Shown piece after piece: positions 8,209 through 16,611 of a DNA stretch of 64,000 bases. Origin of the DNA: Pseudomonas viridiflava (GTDB lineage Bacteria > Pseudomonadota > Gammaproteobacteria > Pseudomonadales > Pseudomonadaceae). Where the stretch lies: NCBI RefSeq assembly GCF_900590885.1, contig NZ_UUON01000001.1, forward strand, positions 930,001 through 994,000, given 5' to 3'. The translations under genes were made by a program, and so were the position numbers. Positions within the stretch are counted from its first letter, which is position 1; each line of letters starts with the position of its first letter. A model generated the notes under the pieces. That model saw nothing but the letters and a program-made list of their open reading frames with translations, ran no database searches and was not told the origin of the DNA.

Positions 8209-9543
8209 TCACAGCGCCGGGGCGGCGGGCAAGGCAATACGGCTGCGCCGTTCATTCAGGGCAAATACCGTCATCGCCAGCGCCGCAATCACACCGGGGA
8301 TGGCAAAGGCCATGAAATTCAGCTGCAGAGGCAGTTCGATCGCCATCAGCGCGCCGCCCAACAGCGGACCGACGATGGCACCGTTGCGGCCGATGCCGGA
8401 GGCCCAGCCCAGGCCCGTGGCGCGAATCGACAAGCCGTAGAGCTGCGCCGCCCCCGCATACAGCAGGATTTGCGTACCAATGGTGGTGGCGCCCGCGACG
8501 AAGATCAGCAGGTACAGAACCGGCATCGGGCTGTTGATGCCCAGCAGGCTGATCGAGACCACGGCGGCGAGGAAGAAGCAGATCACCACTTTCACCAGGT
8601 TCAAGCGGTCGCCCAAGCGCCCGCCAAGCAGCGCCCCGGCCATACCGCCCAGGTTCAGCGCGATCAGGAACGACAGGCTCGACCCCAGGCTGTAACCGGC
8701 GCCGGCCATCAGCTTGGGCAGCCACGAACTCAATGCATAGACCATCAGCAGGCAGCAGAAAAACGCGGTCCAGATCATCGCCGTACGCACCGCCAGGCCA
8801 TCGCGGAACAGCTCCACCACCGAGGCGCCCTTGCCTTTGCTGTCGGCGATCACCAGCGCATCCTCGGCCTCGATCCTGGTGCCCGGCGACAACCGATTAA
8901 GCAGCGCACGGGCCTTGTCCAATTGGCCCTGGCGGATCAGGAAGCCGATGGATTCAGGCAGCCAGTACACAATCAGCGGCAACAGCAGCAGCGGGATCAC
9001 CGCGACAAAAAACATCGACTGCCAACCATAGGCCGGCAGCATGAAAATCCCCACGCTGGCGGCGAGCATGCCGCCCAGGGAATAGCCGCTGAACATGAAG
9101 GCCATCAAGGTGCTGCGAAATTTCTTCGGCGCATATTCGTTGATCAGCGCCGCCGCGTTGGGCATCAACCCGCCGCAGCCGAGCCCGGCAATAAAACGGC
9201 AGATACCGAACTCGGTCGGGCTGCTGGCAAAGCCATTGACCACGGTGGCGAGACTGAACAGGGTGAAACAGAACACGATGCCTTTCTTGCGCCCGAAGCG
9301 GTCCGCCAGGGTGCCGAAAATCAGCGCGCCGAACATCATGCCGAACAGCGCGTAGCTGCCCAGGGCGCCAGCCTGCAACGGCGTCAGCCCCCACTCGCGC
9401 ATGATCGACGGCAGGACCACGCCGTAGATAAACAAGTCATAGCCGTCAAAGATCAACAGCACGGCACACAGGCTCACGATCAACCAGTGGAAGCGGTTGA
9501 ACGGGGCATTATCGATAATCGAATGGACATCATGGGTACGCAT
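8209..9543 (-). CDS. benK: BenK, benzoate:H+ symporter (MFS, AAHS family)
   Basis: 444 residues with 12 predicted transmembrane helices. The helix-1 signature LLIFDGYDLFIYG carries the DGxD acidic pair typical of aromatic-acid:proton symporters (PcaK, BenK). The loop 2-3 motif GTLADRFGRKKGI and a second-half repeat GGRLGDR are the MFS signature. The family imports benzoate or 4-hydroxybenzoate with protons across the inner membrane. It sits between benD and benF on the same strand, 54 bases after benD, matching ben loci of other pseudomonads. Confidence 0.9.
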   Translation of the reverse strand: MRTHDVHSIIDNAPFNRFHWLIVSLCAVLLIFDGYDLFIYGVVLPSIMREWGLTPLQAGALGSYALFGMMFGALIFGTLADRFGRKKGIVFCFTLFSLATVVNGFASSPTEFGICRFIAGLGCGGLMPNAAALINEYAPKKFRSTLMAFMFSGYSLGGMLAASVGIFMLPAYGWQSMFFVAVIPLLLLPLIVYWLPESIGFLIRQGQLDKARALLNRLSPGTRIEAEDALVIADSKGKGASVVELFRDGLAVRTAMIWTAFFCCLLMVYALSSWLPKLMAGAGYSLGSSLSFLIALNLGGMAGALLGGRLGDRLNLVKVVICFFLAAVVSISLLGINSPMPVLYLLIFVAGATTIGTQILLYAGAAQLYGLSIRATGLGWASGIGRNGAIVGPLLGGALMAIELPLQLNFMAFAIPGVIAALAMTVFALNERRSRIALPAAPAL

Positions 9544-9597
9544 GGCAGTGCTCTCTTTATTGTTGTTGTGAGTCAGTGTCAGCTGGTAGGAAAAGCC

Positions 9598-10359
9598 TTA
9601 GCCGAGGTCGCCGCCGCCCACCGGCAAGGTCACGCCGGTGATGTAGGAAGCCTCGTCGCTGGCCAGGAACAAAATCGCGCCGGCTTGTTCGTCGATGCTG
9701 CCGTAGCGTTTCATCGGGCTGCTGTCGAGGGTCTGGTCGACGATCTGCTGGTACCACACACGCTCCTGCTCGCTCTGCGGCTGGCTGTTGCGCGGGATGC
9801 GCCGTGGCGGTGCCTCGGTGCCGCCGGGCGCGGTGGCGTTGACGCGAACTCCACTGCCGGCCGCCTCCAGGGCCAGGCAGGCCGTCAGCGCATTCACGCC
9901 GCCCTTGGCCGCGCCATACGGCACGCGATTGACCCCGCGCGTGGCCACGGACGACACGTTGACGATGGCGCCCGCGCCCTGCGCCAGCATGTAGGGCAGC
10001 ACGCAATGGCAGCACCACAGCGTGGGGAACAGCGAGCGGCGTACTTCGGCCTCGATTTGCGCCTCGGCGTAATGCTCGAAAGGCTTGGCCCAAATGGTCC
10101 CGCCAACGTTATTGACCAGCACATCGATGCGCCCGAAACGCGCCGTGGCGACGGCCATCACCCGTGCGCACTCGCTGTATTGTTCCAGGTCGGCGGTCAG
10201 CAGCAGCGCTCGCTCATGCTGCAATTCATGCACAAGCTCGGAGCGATCCACCGCGACCAGCCAAGCGCCCTCCTCCAGCAAGCGCTCGGCGACGCGCCGG
10301 CCGATCCCTTGGGCGGCGCCGGTGACCAGCGCGACCTTGTTGTTAAACCGTTGAGTCAT
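9598..10359 (-). CDS. benD: BenD, benzoate diol dehydrogenase
   Basis: 253 residues, classical SDR. TGAAQGIG (13-20) binds NAD, followed by VDRS, NNVGG, Ser137, Tyr148 and Lys152 (YGAAK). BenD oxidises and decarboxylates 1,6-dihydroxycyclohexa-2,4-diene-1-carboxylate to catechol with NAD+. The chosen ATG (10359) has AGGA eight bases upstream and leaves a 10-base gap after benC. A start seven codons earlier would overlap benC and lacks this site. The cat genes for ring cleavage of catechol are not in this window. Confidence 0.93.
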   Translation of the reverse strand: MTQRFNNKVALVTGAAQGIGRRVAERLLEEGAWLVAVDRSELVHELQHERALLLTADLEQYSECARVMAVATARFGRIDVLVNNVGGTIWAKPFEHYAEAQIEAEVRRSLFPTLWCCHCVLPYMLAQGAGAIVNVSSVATRGVNRVPYGAAKGGVNALTACLALEAAGSGVRVNATAPGGTEAPPRRIPRNSQPQSEQERVWYQQIVDQTLDSSPMKRYGSIDEQAGAILFLASDEASYITGVTLPVGGGDLG

Positions 10360-10369
10360 GCGGCAGTCC

Positions 10370-11392
10370 TCAGGCGGCATCGCACGTGGCGACGGCGTTA
10401 GCGGTGAATTTCTCGTAATGGAAGCTGGCCGGGGTCACGCCCTGCTGCTGGAAGTGCTGGCGAACCGCATCGACCATCGGCGGTGGGCCGCACAGGTACA
10501 CGTCGACATCGCCGCCGTTCAGGGCTTCGCCGGCCATGTGCTGGGTGACGTAACCCTGGCGCGGGTGCGTGGTGTGCGGATCCGCCACGCAGGTCACCAG
10601 GCTGAAGTCGGGCAAGCGCGCAATGAACGCTTGCAACGCCTCGACCATCACCAGGTCCTGATCCCGCGTTACGCCGTAGATCAAGCGAATCGGGCGGGTT
10701 TCCTGGCGCTGCGCGAGCACTTCAAGCATCGACAGAAACGGCGCGAGGCCAGTACCGCCGGCCAGTAACAGCAGCGGCCGCGCCACCTCACGCAGGTAGA
10801 AACTCCCCAGTGGCCCGGTGATCGCCACGCTGTCGCCGGGCTGGGCGCGCTCCAGCCAGCTGCTCATCAACCCGCCGGGCACGTGCTTGATCAGGAAGCT
10901 GGCGCGCGTGTCGCCCGGGCGACTGCTGAAGGAATAAGCGCGTGTCTGCCCGCTGTCGGGCACGCCGATATTCACGTACTGGCCGGGCAGGAACACCGGC
11001 GCCTGGTCCAGTTCGAAACTTACCTCCAGCGCGGCATCGGCATGGCGGGTGATGCTCGCCAGCGTGGCGGCGAACTGCGTGGTGCCGGTCTTGCAGGCGC
11101 TGGACGGCACCGGCACGGCGATCACGCAGTCGGACTGCGGCACCATCTGGCAGGTCAGCACCTGTCGCTCCTGGGCTTCGTCGGCGCTCAGGGCGTCGTC
11201 GATATAGTCGTCGCCCAAGTCGTAGGCGCCGGTTTCACAGCGGCATTTGCAGGTGCCGCACACACCGTCCGAGCAGTCCATGGGCAGGTTGATGCGTTGG
11301 CGGAAGGCGGCGTCGAGCACCTTTTCACCCACCTTGCAGTCGATGAAGCGGGTCACCCCATCCTCGAAGTTCAGGGCGATGGCATACGTCAT
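10370..11392 (-). CDS. benC: BenC, benzoate 1,2-dioxygenase electron-transfer component
   Basis: 340 residues. The N-terminal plant-type [2Fe-2S] ferredoxin has Cys40, Cys45, Cys48 and Cys81 (CSDGVCGTC plus LTCQM). A flavin domain follows with RAYSFSS (151-157), then an NAD domain with GGTGLAP (212-218) and CGPPPMVD near the end. It passes electrons from NADH through FAD and the iron-sulfur centre to the BenAB oxygenase. It lies 10 bases after benB, in the expected order. All cofactor residues are present. Confidence 0.95.
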   Translation of the reverse strand: MTYAIALNFEDGVTRFIDCKVGEKVLDAAFRQRINLPMDCSDGVCGTCKCRCETGAYDLGDDYIDDALSADEAQERQVLTCQMVPQSDCVIAVPVPSSACKTGTTQFAATLASITRHADAALEVSFELDQAPVFLPGQYVNIGVPDSGQTRAYSFSSRPGDTRASFLIKHVPGGLMSSWLERAQPGDSVAITGPLGSFYLREVARPLLLLAGGTGLAPFLSMLEVLAQRQETRPIRLIYGVTRDQDLVMVEALQAFIARLPDFSLVTCVADPHTTHPRQGYVTQHMAGEALNGGDVDVYLCGPPPMVDAVRQHFQQQGVTPASFHYEKFTANAVATCDAA

Positions 11393-11402
11393 GGCGGTGT
11401 CC

Positions 11403-11891
11403 TCAGATGTGGTAGATGTCGATGACCTGGTGGATGTAGTCGTTTTTCAGCACCACCTTCTTGCGCGTGATCAGCGGCTGTTCGGCACGGATGTCGAGGC
11501 GATAGAAGGAGGTCCCGAAATAACTGTCGGTGGTTTTGTAGCGGTGGCTGAGGGTGTGCCAGTTGAAACGCAGGTCCACCTGTGCGCCGTCGTCGGCCAG
11601 CACTTCGAGGTTGCACAGCATGTGCACGGTGCGCGGCTCGGGCGTGCTGGCGCTGGAGCGCTCGGTCTTGATGCGAAAGATGCGGTCTTCGAGGCCGTCA
11701 CGGTTGGGGTAGTAGATCAACGAGATTTCCCGCTGCGGGTCTTCGGTGAGCGTGTCGTGATCGTCCCAGGCGGGCATCCAGAACTCGGCCCTGGGCGAAT
11801 AGCAGGCCAGCCAGTCATCCCATTGGCGGTCGTCGAGCAGGCGCGCTTCGCGGTAGAGAAAGTCCAGCAGGTGGTCACGGGCAAGGCTCAT
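11403..11891 (-). CDS. benB: BenB, benzoate 1,2-dioxygenase beta subunit
   Basis: 162 residues, the normal length of the ring-hydroxylating dioxygenase small subunit (SnoaL/NTF2-like fold), containing LLDFLYREARLLDDRQWDDW and ending YIHQVIDIYHI. It forms the alpha3-beta3 oxygenase with BenA and has a structural role. The open frame runs far upstream, but that part is a shadow of benA. The true ATG at 11891 overlaps the benA stop as ATGA and gives the family N-terminus, so benA and benB are translationally coupled. Confidence 0.94.
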   Translation of the reverse strand: MSLARDHLLDFLYREARLLDDRQWDDWLACYSPRAEFWMPAWDDHDTLTEDPQREISLIYYPNRDGLEDRIFRIKTERSSASTPEPRTVHMLCNLEVLADDGAQVDLRFNWHTLSHRYKTTDSYFGTSFYRLDIRAEQPLITRKKVVLKNDYIHQVIDIYHI

Positions 11892-13264
11892 GGCTGCACC
11901 TCGCGGTCGCTGGCAATCAGCCCTTGCTGTTCGCGCTCGATCGCACGCTGCAGGCTTTGGGCCCAGTGCGCGTGCTGACGCACGAACAAGCCCTCGTCCT
12001 CGGTCTTGACCCCGCTGAGCTGCGGGTGCATGCCCATGGCCAGGGCATTTTCGTCCGCGCCTTCGACCCACTGTTTGGCGCCACGGCTGAGGTCATTCCA
12101 CAGGGTGCTTGCGCCCTGGTAACCGGTCTGGCAGGCACGGAATTCCTCGAGGTCATCCGGAGTGCCCATGCCGCTGACGTTGAAGAAGTCTTCGTACTGG
12201 CGAATCCGCGTCGCGCGCTCCTGGGCGCTTTCGCCGATGGGCGCCATGCAATAGATCGTCACTTCGGTTTTGTCCACGGCGAGGGGGCGCACCACGCGGA
12301 TCTGGGTGGAGAACTGGTCCATCAGGTACACATTGGGATAAAGGCAGAGGTTGCGGGTCTGGTCGACGATAAAGTCGGCGCGCGCCTGGCCCAGGCGTTC
12401 GGCCAAGGCCTCGCGGTGGGCGTGCACCGGGCGCACTTCGGGGTTGAGCAGGCGCGTCCACAGCAGGATGTGCCCGTGGTCGAATGCGTAGACACCGCCC
12501 AGGCTTTTCGACCAGCCATTGGCGTCGACGGTGCGCGTGCCTTCGGCCTCATAGTTGCGCCGGCCCATGGTCGCCGAGTAGTTCCAGTGCACGGAGCTGA
12601 CATGGTAACCGTCGGCGCCGTTTTCGATTTGCAGTTTCCAGTTGCCGTCATAGACATAGGATGAGCTGCCGCGCAGCACCTCCAGGCCCAAGGGGGCCTG
12701 GTCGACCATCTGGTCGATGATCACGCGGGTTTCGCCCAGGTAATCGCGCAGTTCCGGCACCGCATCGCTGAGGCTGCCGAACAGGAAACCGCGATAGTTT
12801 TCAAAACGCGCCAGGCGCTTGAGGTCATGGGAGCCGTCGCAGTCGAAGCTGTCCGGGTAGGCGCCGGTCTTGGCGTCCTTCACCTTGAGCAGCTTGCCGG
12901 CGTTGCTGAACGTCCAGCCATGGAAGGGGCACGTGAATGAGCCCTTGTTGCCTTGTTTGCGCCGGCACAGCATGACGCCGCGATGCGCGCAGGCGTTGAC
13001 CAGGCCATGCAGCGCGGCGTGTTTGTCACGGGTGATGACCACCGGCTGGCGGCCGATCCAGGTGGTGAAGTAATCGTTTATCTCGGGCACCTGGCTTTCG
13101 TGGGCCAGGTAGATCCAACCGCCTTCGAAGATGTGTTTCATCTCCAGGGCAAACAGGTCGGGGTCGGTGAAGATGTCGCGGCGGCAGCGGAACACCCCGC
13201 TGGCGAGGTCTTCCTGCACGGACTCGCGCAATTGGCAGGCGAGTCGGTCGAGTGTACTGATCAT
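11888..13264 (-). CDS. benA: BenA, benzoate 1,2-dioxygenase alpha subunit
   Basis: 458 residues. The Rieske [2Fe-2S] site is Cys92-x-His94 in NACAHRG and Cys112-x2-His115 in TCPFHGW. The mononuclear iron ligands are His221 and His226 (GADGYHVSSVH) and Asp370/371, with the bridging Asp in this group at about 218. It cis-dihydroxylates benzoate at carbons 1 and 2 with O2 and electrons from BenC. It is the first gene of the ben operon, behind the double BenR box and a GGAGGG ribosome site. I see no lesion. Confidence 0.95.
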   Translation of the reverse strand: MISTLDRLACQLRESVQEDLASGVFRCRRDIFTDPDLFALEMKHIFEGGWIYLAHESQVPEINDYFTTWIGRQPVVITRDKHAALHGLVNACAHRGVMLCRRKQGNKGSFTCPFHGWTFSNAGKLLKVKDAKTGAYPDSFDCDGSHDLKRLARFENYRGFLFGSLSDAVPELRDYLGETRVIIDQMVDQAPLGLEVLRGSSSYVYDGNWKLQIENGADGYHVSSVHWNYSATMGRRNYEAEGTRTVDANGWSKSLGGVYAFDHGHILLWTRLLNPEVRPVHAHREALAERLGQARADFIVDQTRNLCLYPNVYLMDQFSTQIRVVRPLAVDKTEVTIYCMAPIGESAQERATRIRQYEDFFNVSGMGTPDDLEEFRACQTGYQGASTLWNDLSRGAKQWVEGADENALAMGMHPQLSGVKTEDEGLFVRQHAHWAQSLQRAIEREQQGLIASDREVQP

Positions 13265-13302
13265 GGGGCGGGCCCTCCGTTGTTCTTGTATCAGGCGCCC
13301 TC

Positions 13303-13365
13303 ACCGTACGTGTTCGCGCTGCGCGTCAATATCCGCTGCCTGCACATCGCTATCCGCCAGGCGCA
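13303..13365 (-). promoter_or_regulatory. benA promoter with two BenR/XylS-type boxes
   Basis: Read on the minus strand, TGCGCCTGGCGGATA (13365-13351) and TGCAGGCAGCGGATA (13344-13330) are direct repeats with a 21-base period. They fit TGCA-N6-GGNTA, the XylS/BenR site; the promoter-proximal copy is perfect and the distal one has one mismatch. Twenty-one bases after the proximal copy is TACGGT (13308-13303), a possible -10, with no good -35. That is as expected when an AraC-type activator covers the -35 zone. Confidence 0.75.
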
Positions 13366-13371
13366 CGCCGC

Positions 13372-14319
13372 CTAACGATGGCGCTTCCAGGTCTGCGACG
13401 GCAGTTCGCCGAAGCGTTTGCGATAGACCTCGGAAAACCGGCCCAGGTGCATGAAGCCGTGGTCCAGCGCCACCTCGGTCACGCTGCGCGTGCTGCTCAG
13501 TTGCAGGCGGGCGTGTACCCGTTCGAGCTTGCAGCGGCGCACATAATCGCGCGGCGACAGCCCCACCTGGCGCTCAAACAGGCTGTACAGCGAGCGCTCG
13601 CTGACCTTGGCCACCGCCATCAGTTGCTCGACGCTGATGTCGTCACCCAGGTGCTGCTGGATAAATTCGCGCACCGCTTCAAACCCGCCGCCGTGGGCCG
13701 CCTGGGGGATCACCCGCAGCACATTGCTGCCCAGCAAGGCCAGCAGCTTGTTGGCCACGATGCGTTCGTACAGGCCCTGCATGTGTGGCTCGGCCGCGTT
13801 TTCCGCCTCATGGCAGATCAGCCCGAGCAACGGCAGGAAGCCGCCCATTTCACTCAGCGCGTGGCGGGCCGTCGCGAAGCGGATGCCCATCTGCGGCAGG
13901 CTCCAATGCTGTTCCAGGCAGGCGTTTTCCAGCAGGCGCACCGGCAGCTTGATGATGAATTTCTCGCAGTCGGCGGAATAGGTCAGGTCTACCGGGTCGT
14001 CCGGGTTGATCAGCAGGATCTCGCCCGCGCCCAACACCTGTTCTTCACCACGGGAATTGGAGCGGCAGTGGCCACTGAGCAGAATCTGCAAGTGATAGAT
14101 GGTCTCCAGCGCCACCGACGTAACCCGCACTGGCGCGCCGTAGCTGATGCGGCACAGGTCCAGGCTGGAAAAGGTGCGGTGGCTGATACTCGCCCTGGGC
14201 CGCCCCTTGGGAGGCAGGCGAATGCAGTGGCTGCCCACATGCTGGTTGACGTAGTCCGACACCGCGTAGGCATCGGCGCCCTGGAAAATCTGGCTGCGCT
14301 CACTCAATAGCACGGTCAT
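13372..14319 (-). CDS. benR: BenR, AraC-family activator of the ben operon
   Basis: 315 residues in the XylS/BenR branch. The N-terminal effector domain is about 1-200, and the C-terminal double helix-turn-helix includes ISVEQLMAVAKVSERSLYSL, GLSPRDYVRRCKLERVHARL and SVTEVALDHGFMHLGRFS. It activates benABCD with benzoate as inducer. The start is ATG 14319 behind AGAGG; an upstream in-frame ATG gives a non-family N-terminus. The leader just before the ribosome site is A-rich (AATAACTATAAAAGAGG). In P. putida the benR mRNA is a Crc/Hfq target, so catabolite repression is plausible here, but I see no perfect AACAACAA core. It is transcribed in the same direction as benA and ends 7 bases before the distal BenR box. 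Confidence 0.92.
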   Translation of the reverse strand: MTVLLSERSQIFQGADAYAVSDYVNQHVGSHCIRLPPKGRPRASISHRTFSSLDLCRISYGAPVRVTSVALETIYHLQILLSGHCRSNSRGEEQVLGAGEILLINPDDPVDLTYSADCEKFIIKLPVRLLENACLEQHWSLPQMGIRFATARHALSEMGGFLPLLGLICHEAENAAEPHMQGLYERIVANKLLALLGSNVLRVIPQAAHGGGFEAVREFIQQHLGDDISVEQLMAVAKVSERSLYSLFERQVGLSPRDYVRRCKLERVHARLQLSSTRSVTEVALDHGFMHLGRFSEVYRKRFGELPSQTWKRHR

Positions 14320-14535
14320 GGTTGCGCCTCTTTTATAGTTATTGGGCGCAGGCTGACGCCTGGGTAGGGGGGCGTCCAATATGGATAAAGTCTGGCGGGA
14401 TACCCTGGAGGTATTGTCGGGCGTTGTGCGCCAGGGTTTCAGCGCTGCGTCGGGGCGCGCAGGGCTTGAGGTGACAATGTCGACCTAAAGTTTTGAAACA
14501 ATACGCTTGGCCGGAGTGGACGGGCGCTCGGGGAC

Positions 14536-16353
14536 CTAGCGATACCCCCGCGCCTGAACATCGAACAACTCGGCATAACGCCCACCCGCCGCCATCAACT
14601 GGTGATGGCTGCCCTCCTCCAGGATTCGCCCGCCGTCCAGCACGATGATGTGGTCGGCATTGCGCACGCTGGAGAATCGGTGGGAAATCAACAACGTCAT
14701 GCGGCCCTTGGCGTGTTCGCGAAAGTGCTCGAACACCGCCGCCTCGGCGCCGGCGTCCAGCGCTGCCGTCGGCTCGTCAAGAATCAGCAGGTCCGCCTCC
14801 TGGCGCATATACGCGCGTGACAAGGCGACTTTCTGCCATTGCCCGCCCGACAGCTCCTGGCCGCCCAGCCAGCGCCCTAGCGGTGTGCCGTAGGTCTTGC
14901 TCAGGCGCTCGATGAATTCGGCGGCCACCCCCTGGGTCGCGGCAGTGCGCCAGCGCGCCTCGTCGTTCAGCGCCTCGACGTCACCCACGCCAAGGTTTTC
15001 GCCGACGGTCATCTGGTAGCGGATGTAATCCTGGAAAATCACCCCGATGCGCTGGCGCAGTGTCTGTTCATCCCAGTCTTGCAGGTCGCTGCCATCCAGC
15101 AGAATGCGCCCCTCGTGCGGGGTATACAGGCGCGTGAGCAGTTTGATCAGGCTGGTTTTGCCCGAGCCATTCTCGCCCACCAGCGCCAGGCTTTGCCCTG
15201 GTGCCAGGTGCAGGTTGATGCCGCTCAACGCCGGCCGCTCGGCGCCGGGGTAACTGAACCCCACGTGCTCGCAGCGCAGGCCGTCGCCGGGACGCACGCC
15301 CTGGGTAAGCCGGCCGCTCGGCACGACCACAGGAGTTAGCAGGTACTCATAAAGGTCCGACAGAAACAGGCTGTCGTCATACAGGCCGGCAATCGCGCTG
15401 AGGCTGGCGGTGATCGCGCTTTGCCCCTGCTTGAACAGCACGATGTACATGGTCATCTGGCCTAGGCTGGTCTGGCCGCGCACGGTGTCCAGCACCACCC
15501 AGGCGTAAGCCACATAAAACGCCGCGGTGCCCAGCAGGCCCAGGGCAAAGCCCCAGGCATCGCGGCGCACCGTCAATTGGCGGTCTTCGCTGTACAAGCG
15601 CCGGGCGTTGTCGCGGTAGCGCTTGAGGAACAGCGGCGCCAGGCCGAACAGCTTGACCTCTTTGGCATGGGTCTCGTGGGACAGCAGCGATTCCAGGTAA
15701 TTCTGCTGACGCGTCTCGGGCGCGCGCCGGTGGAACAGGCGAAACGCATTGCCCGAAAAATGCGTCTCGGCGAAGAACACCGGTAAGGCGCCGACCACCA
15801 GAATCACCAGCGCCCACGGCGAAAAGTGCACTAACAGCACGGCAAAGCTGATCAGCGAGATCAGGTTCTGCACCAGGCCCAGGCCCTTGGTGACCAGGCT
15901 CAGCGGCCGGGTCGACGCGCCCTGGCGCACGCGCACCAGCTTGTCGTGGAACTCGGCGTCTTCAAATTGCAGGAGTGAGAGGGTCTGGGCTTTGTCCAGA
16001 ATCATCAGGTTGACCTTCACCCCCAACTGCACCCGCAGCAACGATTGCTGCATTGACAACGCGCGCTGGGCGGCGGCCAACAGCGCCAACACGCCCGCCT
16101 CGGCCAGCACGTACTGCATCACCGGCCATACAGGCGCCTCGCTGCCCGCGGCATGAATCTGCATCGCGTGCACCACGCCATCGACGATACGCTGGCCGAT
16201 CCAGGCAGCCAGCGCCGGCAACAGGCCGGCAACGATGGTGGCCAGCAGCAGGCCCATGAATAAGGGACGCGACGTCCCCCACACCAGCTTCAGTGCCCGG
16301 CGCGCCTGGATGGAAAACACGCTCAATCGATTGAACAGCAGCATGAATGGCAT
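14536..16353 (-). CDS. ABC exporter, fused membrane and ATPase half-transporter
   Basis: 605 residues from the chosen ATG. An N-terminal six-helix export domain (about 20-330) has hydrophobic stretches near LFMGLLLATIVAGLLPALAA, LISLISFAVLLVHF and ALGLLGTAAFYVAYAWVVL. The nucleotide-binding domain has Walker A GENGSGKTS (393-401), signature ELSGGQ (500-505), Walker B LLILDEP (522-528) and the SHR switch His. Homodimers of this class export lipids, peptides or siderophore precursors. There is no peptidase domain. It is divergent from a TonB receptor and its importer. ATG 16353 sits close behind GGAG; starts at 16344 or 16416 are possible. Substrate unknown. Confidence 0.85.
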   Translation of the reverse strand: MPFMLLFNRLSVFSIQARRALKLVWGTSRPLFMGLLLATIVAGLLPALAAWIGQRIVDGVVHAMQIHAAGSEAPVWPVMQYVLAEAGVLALLAAAQRALSMQQSLLRVQLGVKVNLMILDKAQTLSLLQFEDAEFHDKLVRVRQGASTRPLSLVTKGLGLVQNLISLISFAVLLVHFSPWALVILVVGALPVFFAETHFSGNAFRLFHRRAPETRQQNYLESLLSHETHAKEVKLFGLAPLFLKRYRDNARRLYSEDRQLTVRRDAWGFALGLLGTAAFYVAYAWVVLDTVRGQTSLGQMTMYIVLFKQGQSAITASLSAIAGLYDDSLFLSDLYEYLLTPVVVPSGRLTQGVRPGDGLRCEHVGFSYPGAERPALSGINLHLAPGQSLALVGENGSGKTSLIKLLTRLYTPHEGRILLDGSDLQDWDEQTLRQRIGVIFQDYIRYQMTVGENLGVGDVEALNDEARWRTAATQGVAAEFIERLSKTYGTPLGRWLGGQELSGGQWQKVALSRAYMRQEADLLILDEPTAALDAGAEAAVFEHFREHAKGRMTLLISHRFSSVRNADHIIVLDGGRILEEGSHHQLMAAGGRYAELFDVQARGYR

Positions 16354-16439
16354 GGACTCCGTGTGGGGGCTGGGGTGAGACGGGTGGATTATGACAGGCG
16401 ATGACATTGCGCACATCCAGCGGCGAGGCGACGCGCCGC

Positions 16440-16560
16440 ATCAGCAGATAATAAAAATAGATGATTTTATAAAATCTAAAGATAACAATATCTGATAATT
16501 AGCTTATTCCAAAAAAGACTTTCCCCGCAGTTTTTTATAGAGATATCTTCACTTCACAGA
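16440..16560. promoter_or_regulatory. AT-rich divergent control region between exporter and TonB receptor
   Basis: This 120-base stretch is sharply AT-rich against GC-rich flanks. It holds a perfect 14-base palindrome GATTTTATAAAATC (16463-16476), then GATAACAATATCTGATAATT and a TTTTTTATAG-type -10 region. Two GATAA words hint at Fur, but a full 19-base Fur box matches only about half the positions. The region must serve both divergent genes. The regulator is unknown. Confidence 0.45.
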
Positions 16561-16611
16561 CCGACCCCATGCCTGGCGGAGGACGTACCCCCGACATGGA
16601 TCTCTCTCGAT

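Noticed and set aside
8188..10401. 737-codon plus-strand frame across benK and benD
   Set aside because: Low-complexity Gln/Arg/His/Ala translation spanning two real genes on the other strand; a GC-rich antisense shadow.
16484..16505. Fur box before the TonB receptor
   Set aside because: Best 19-base alignment matches only about 10 positions, so I kept it as a general AT-rich regulatory region.
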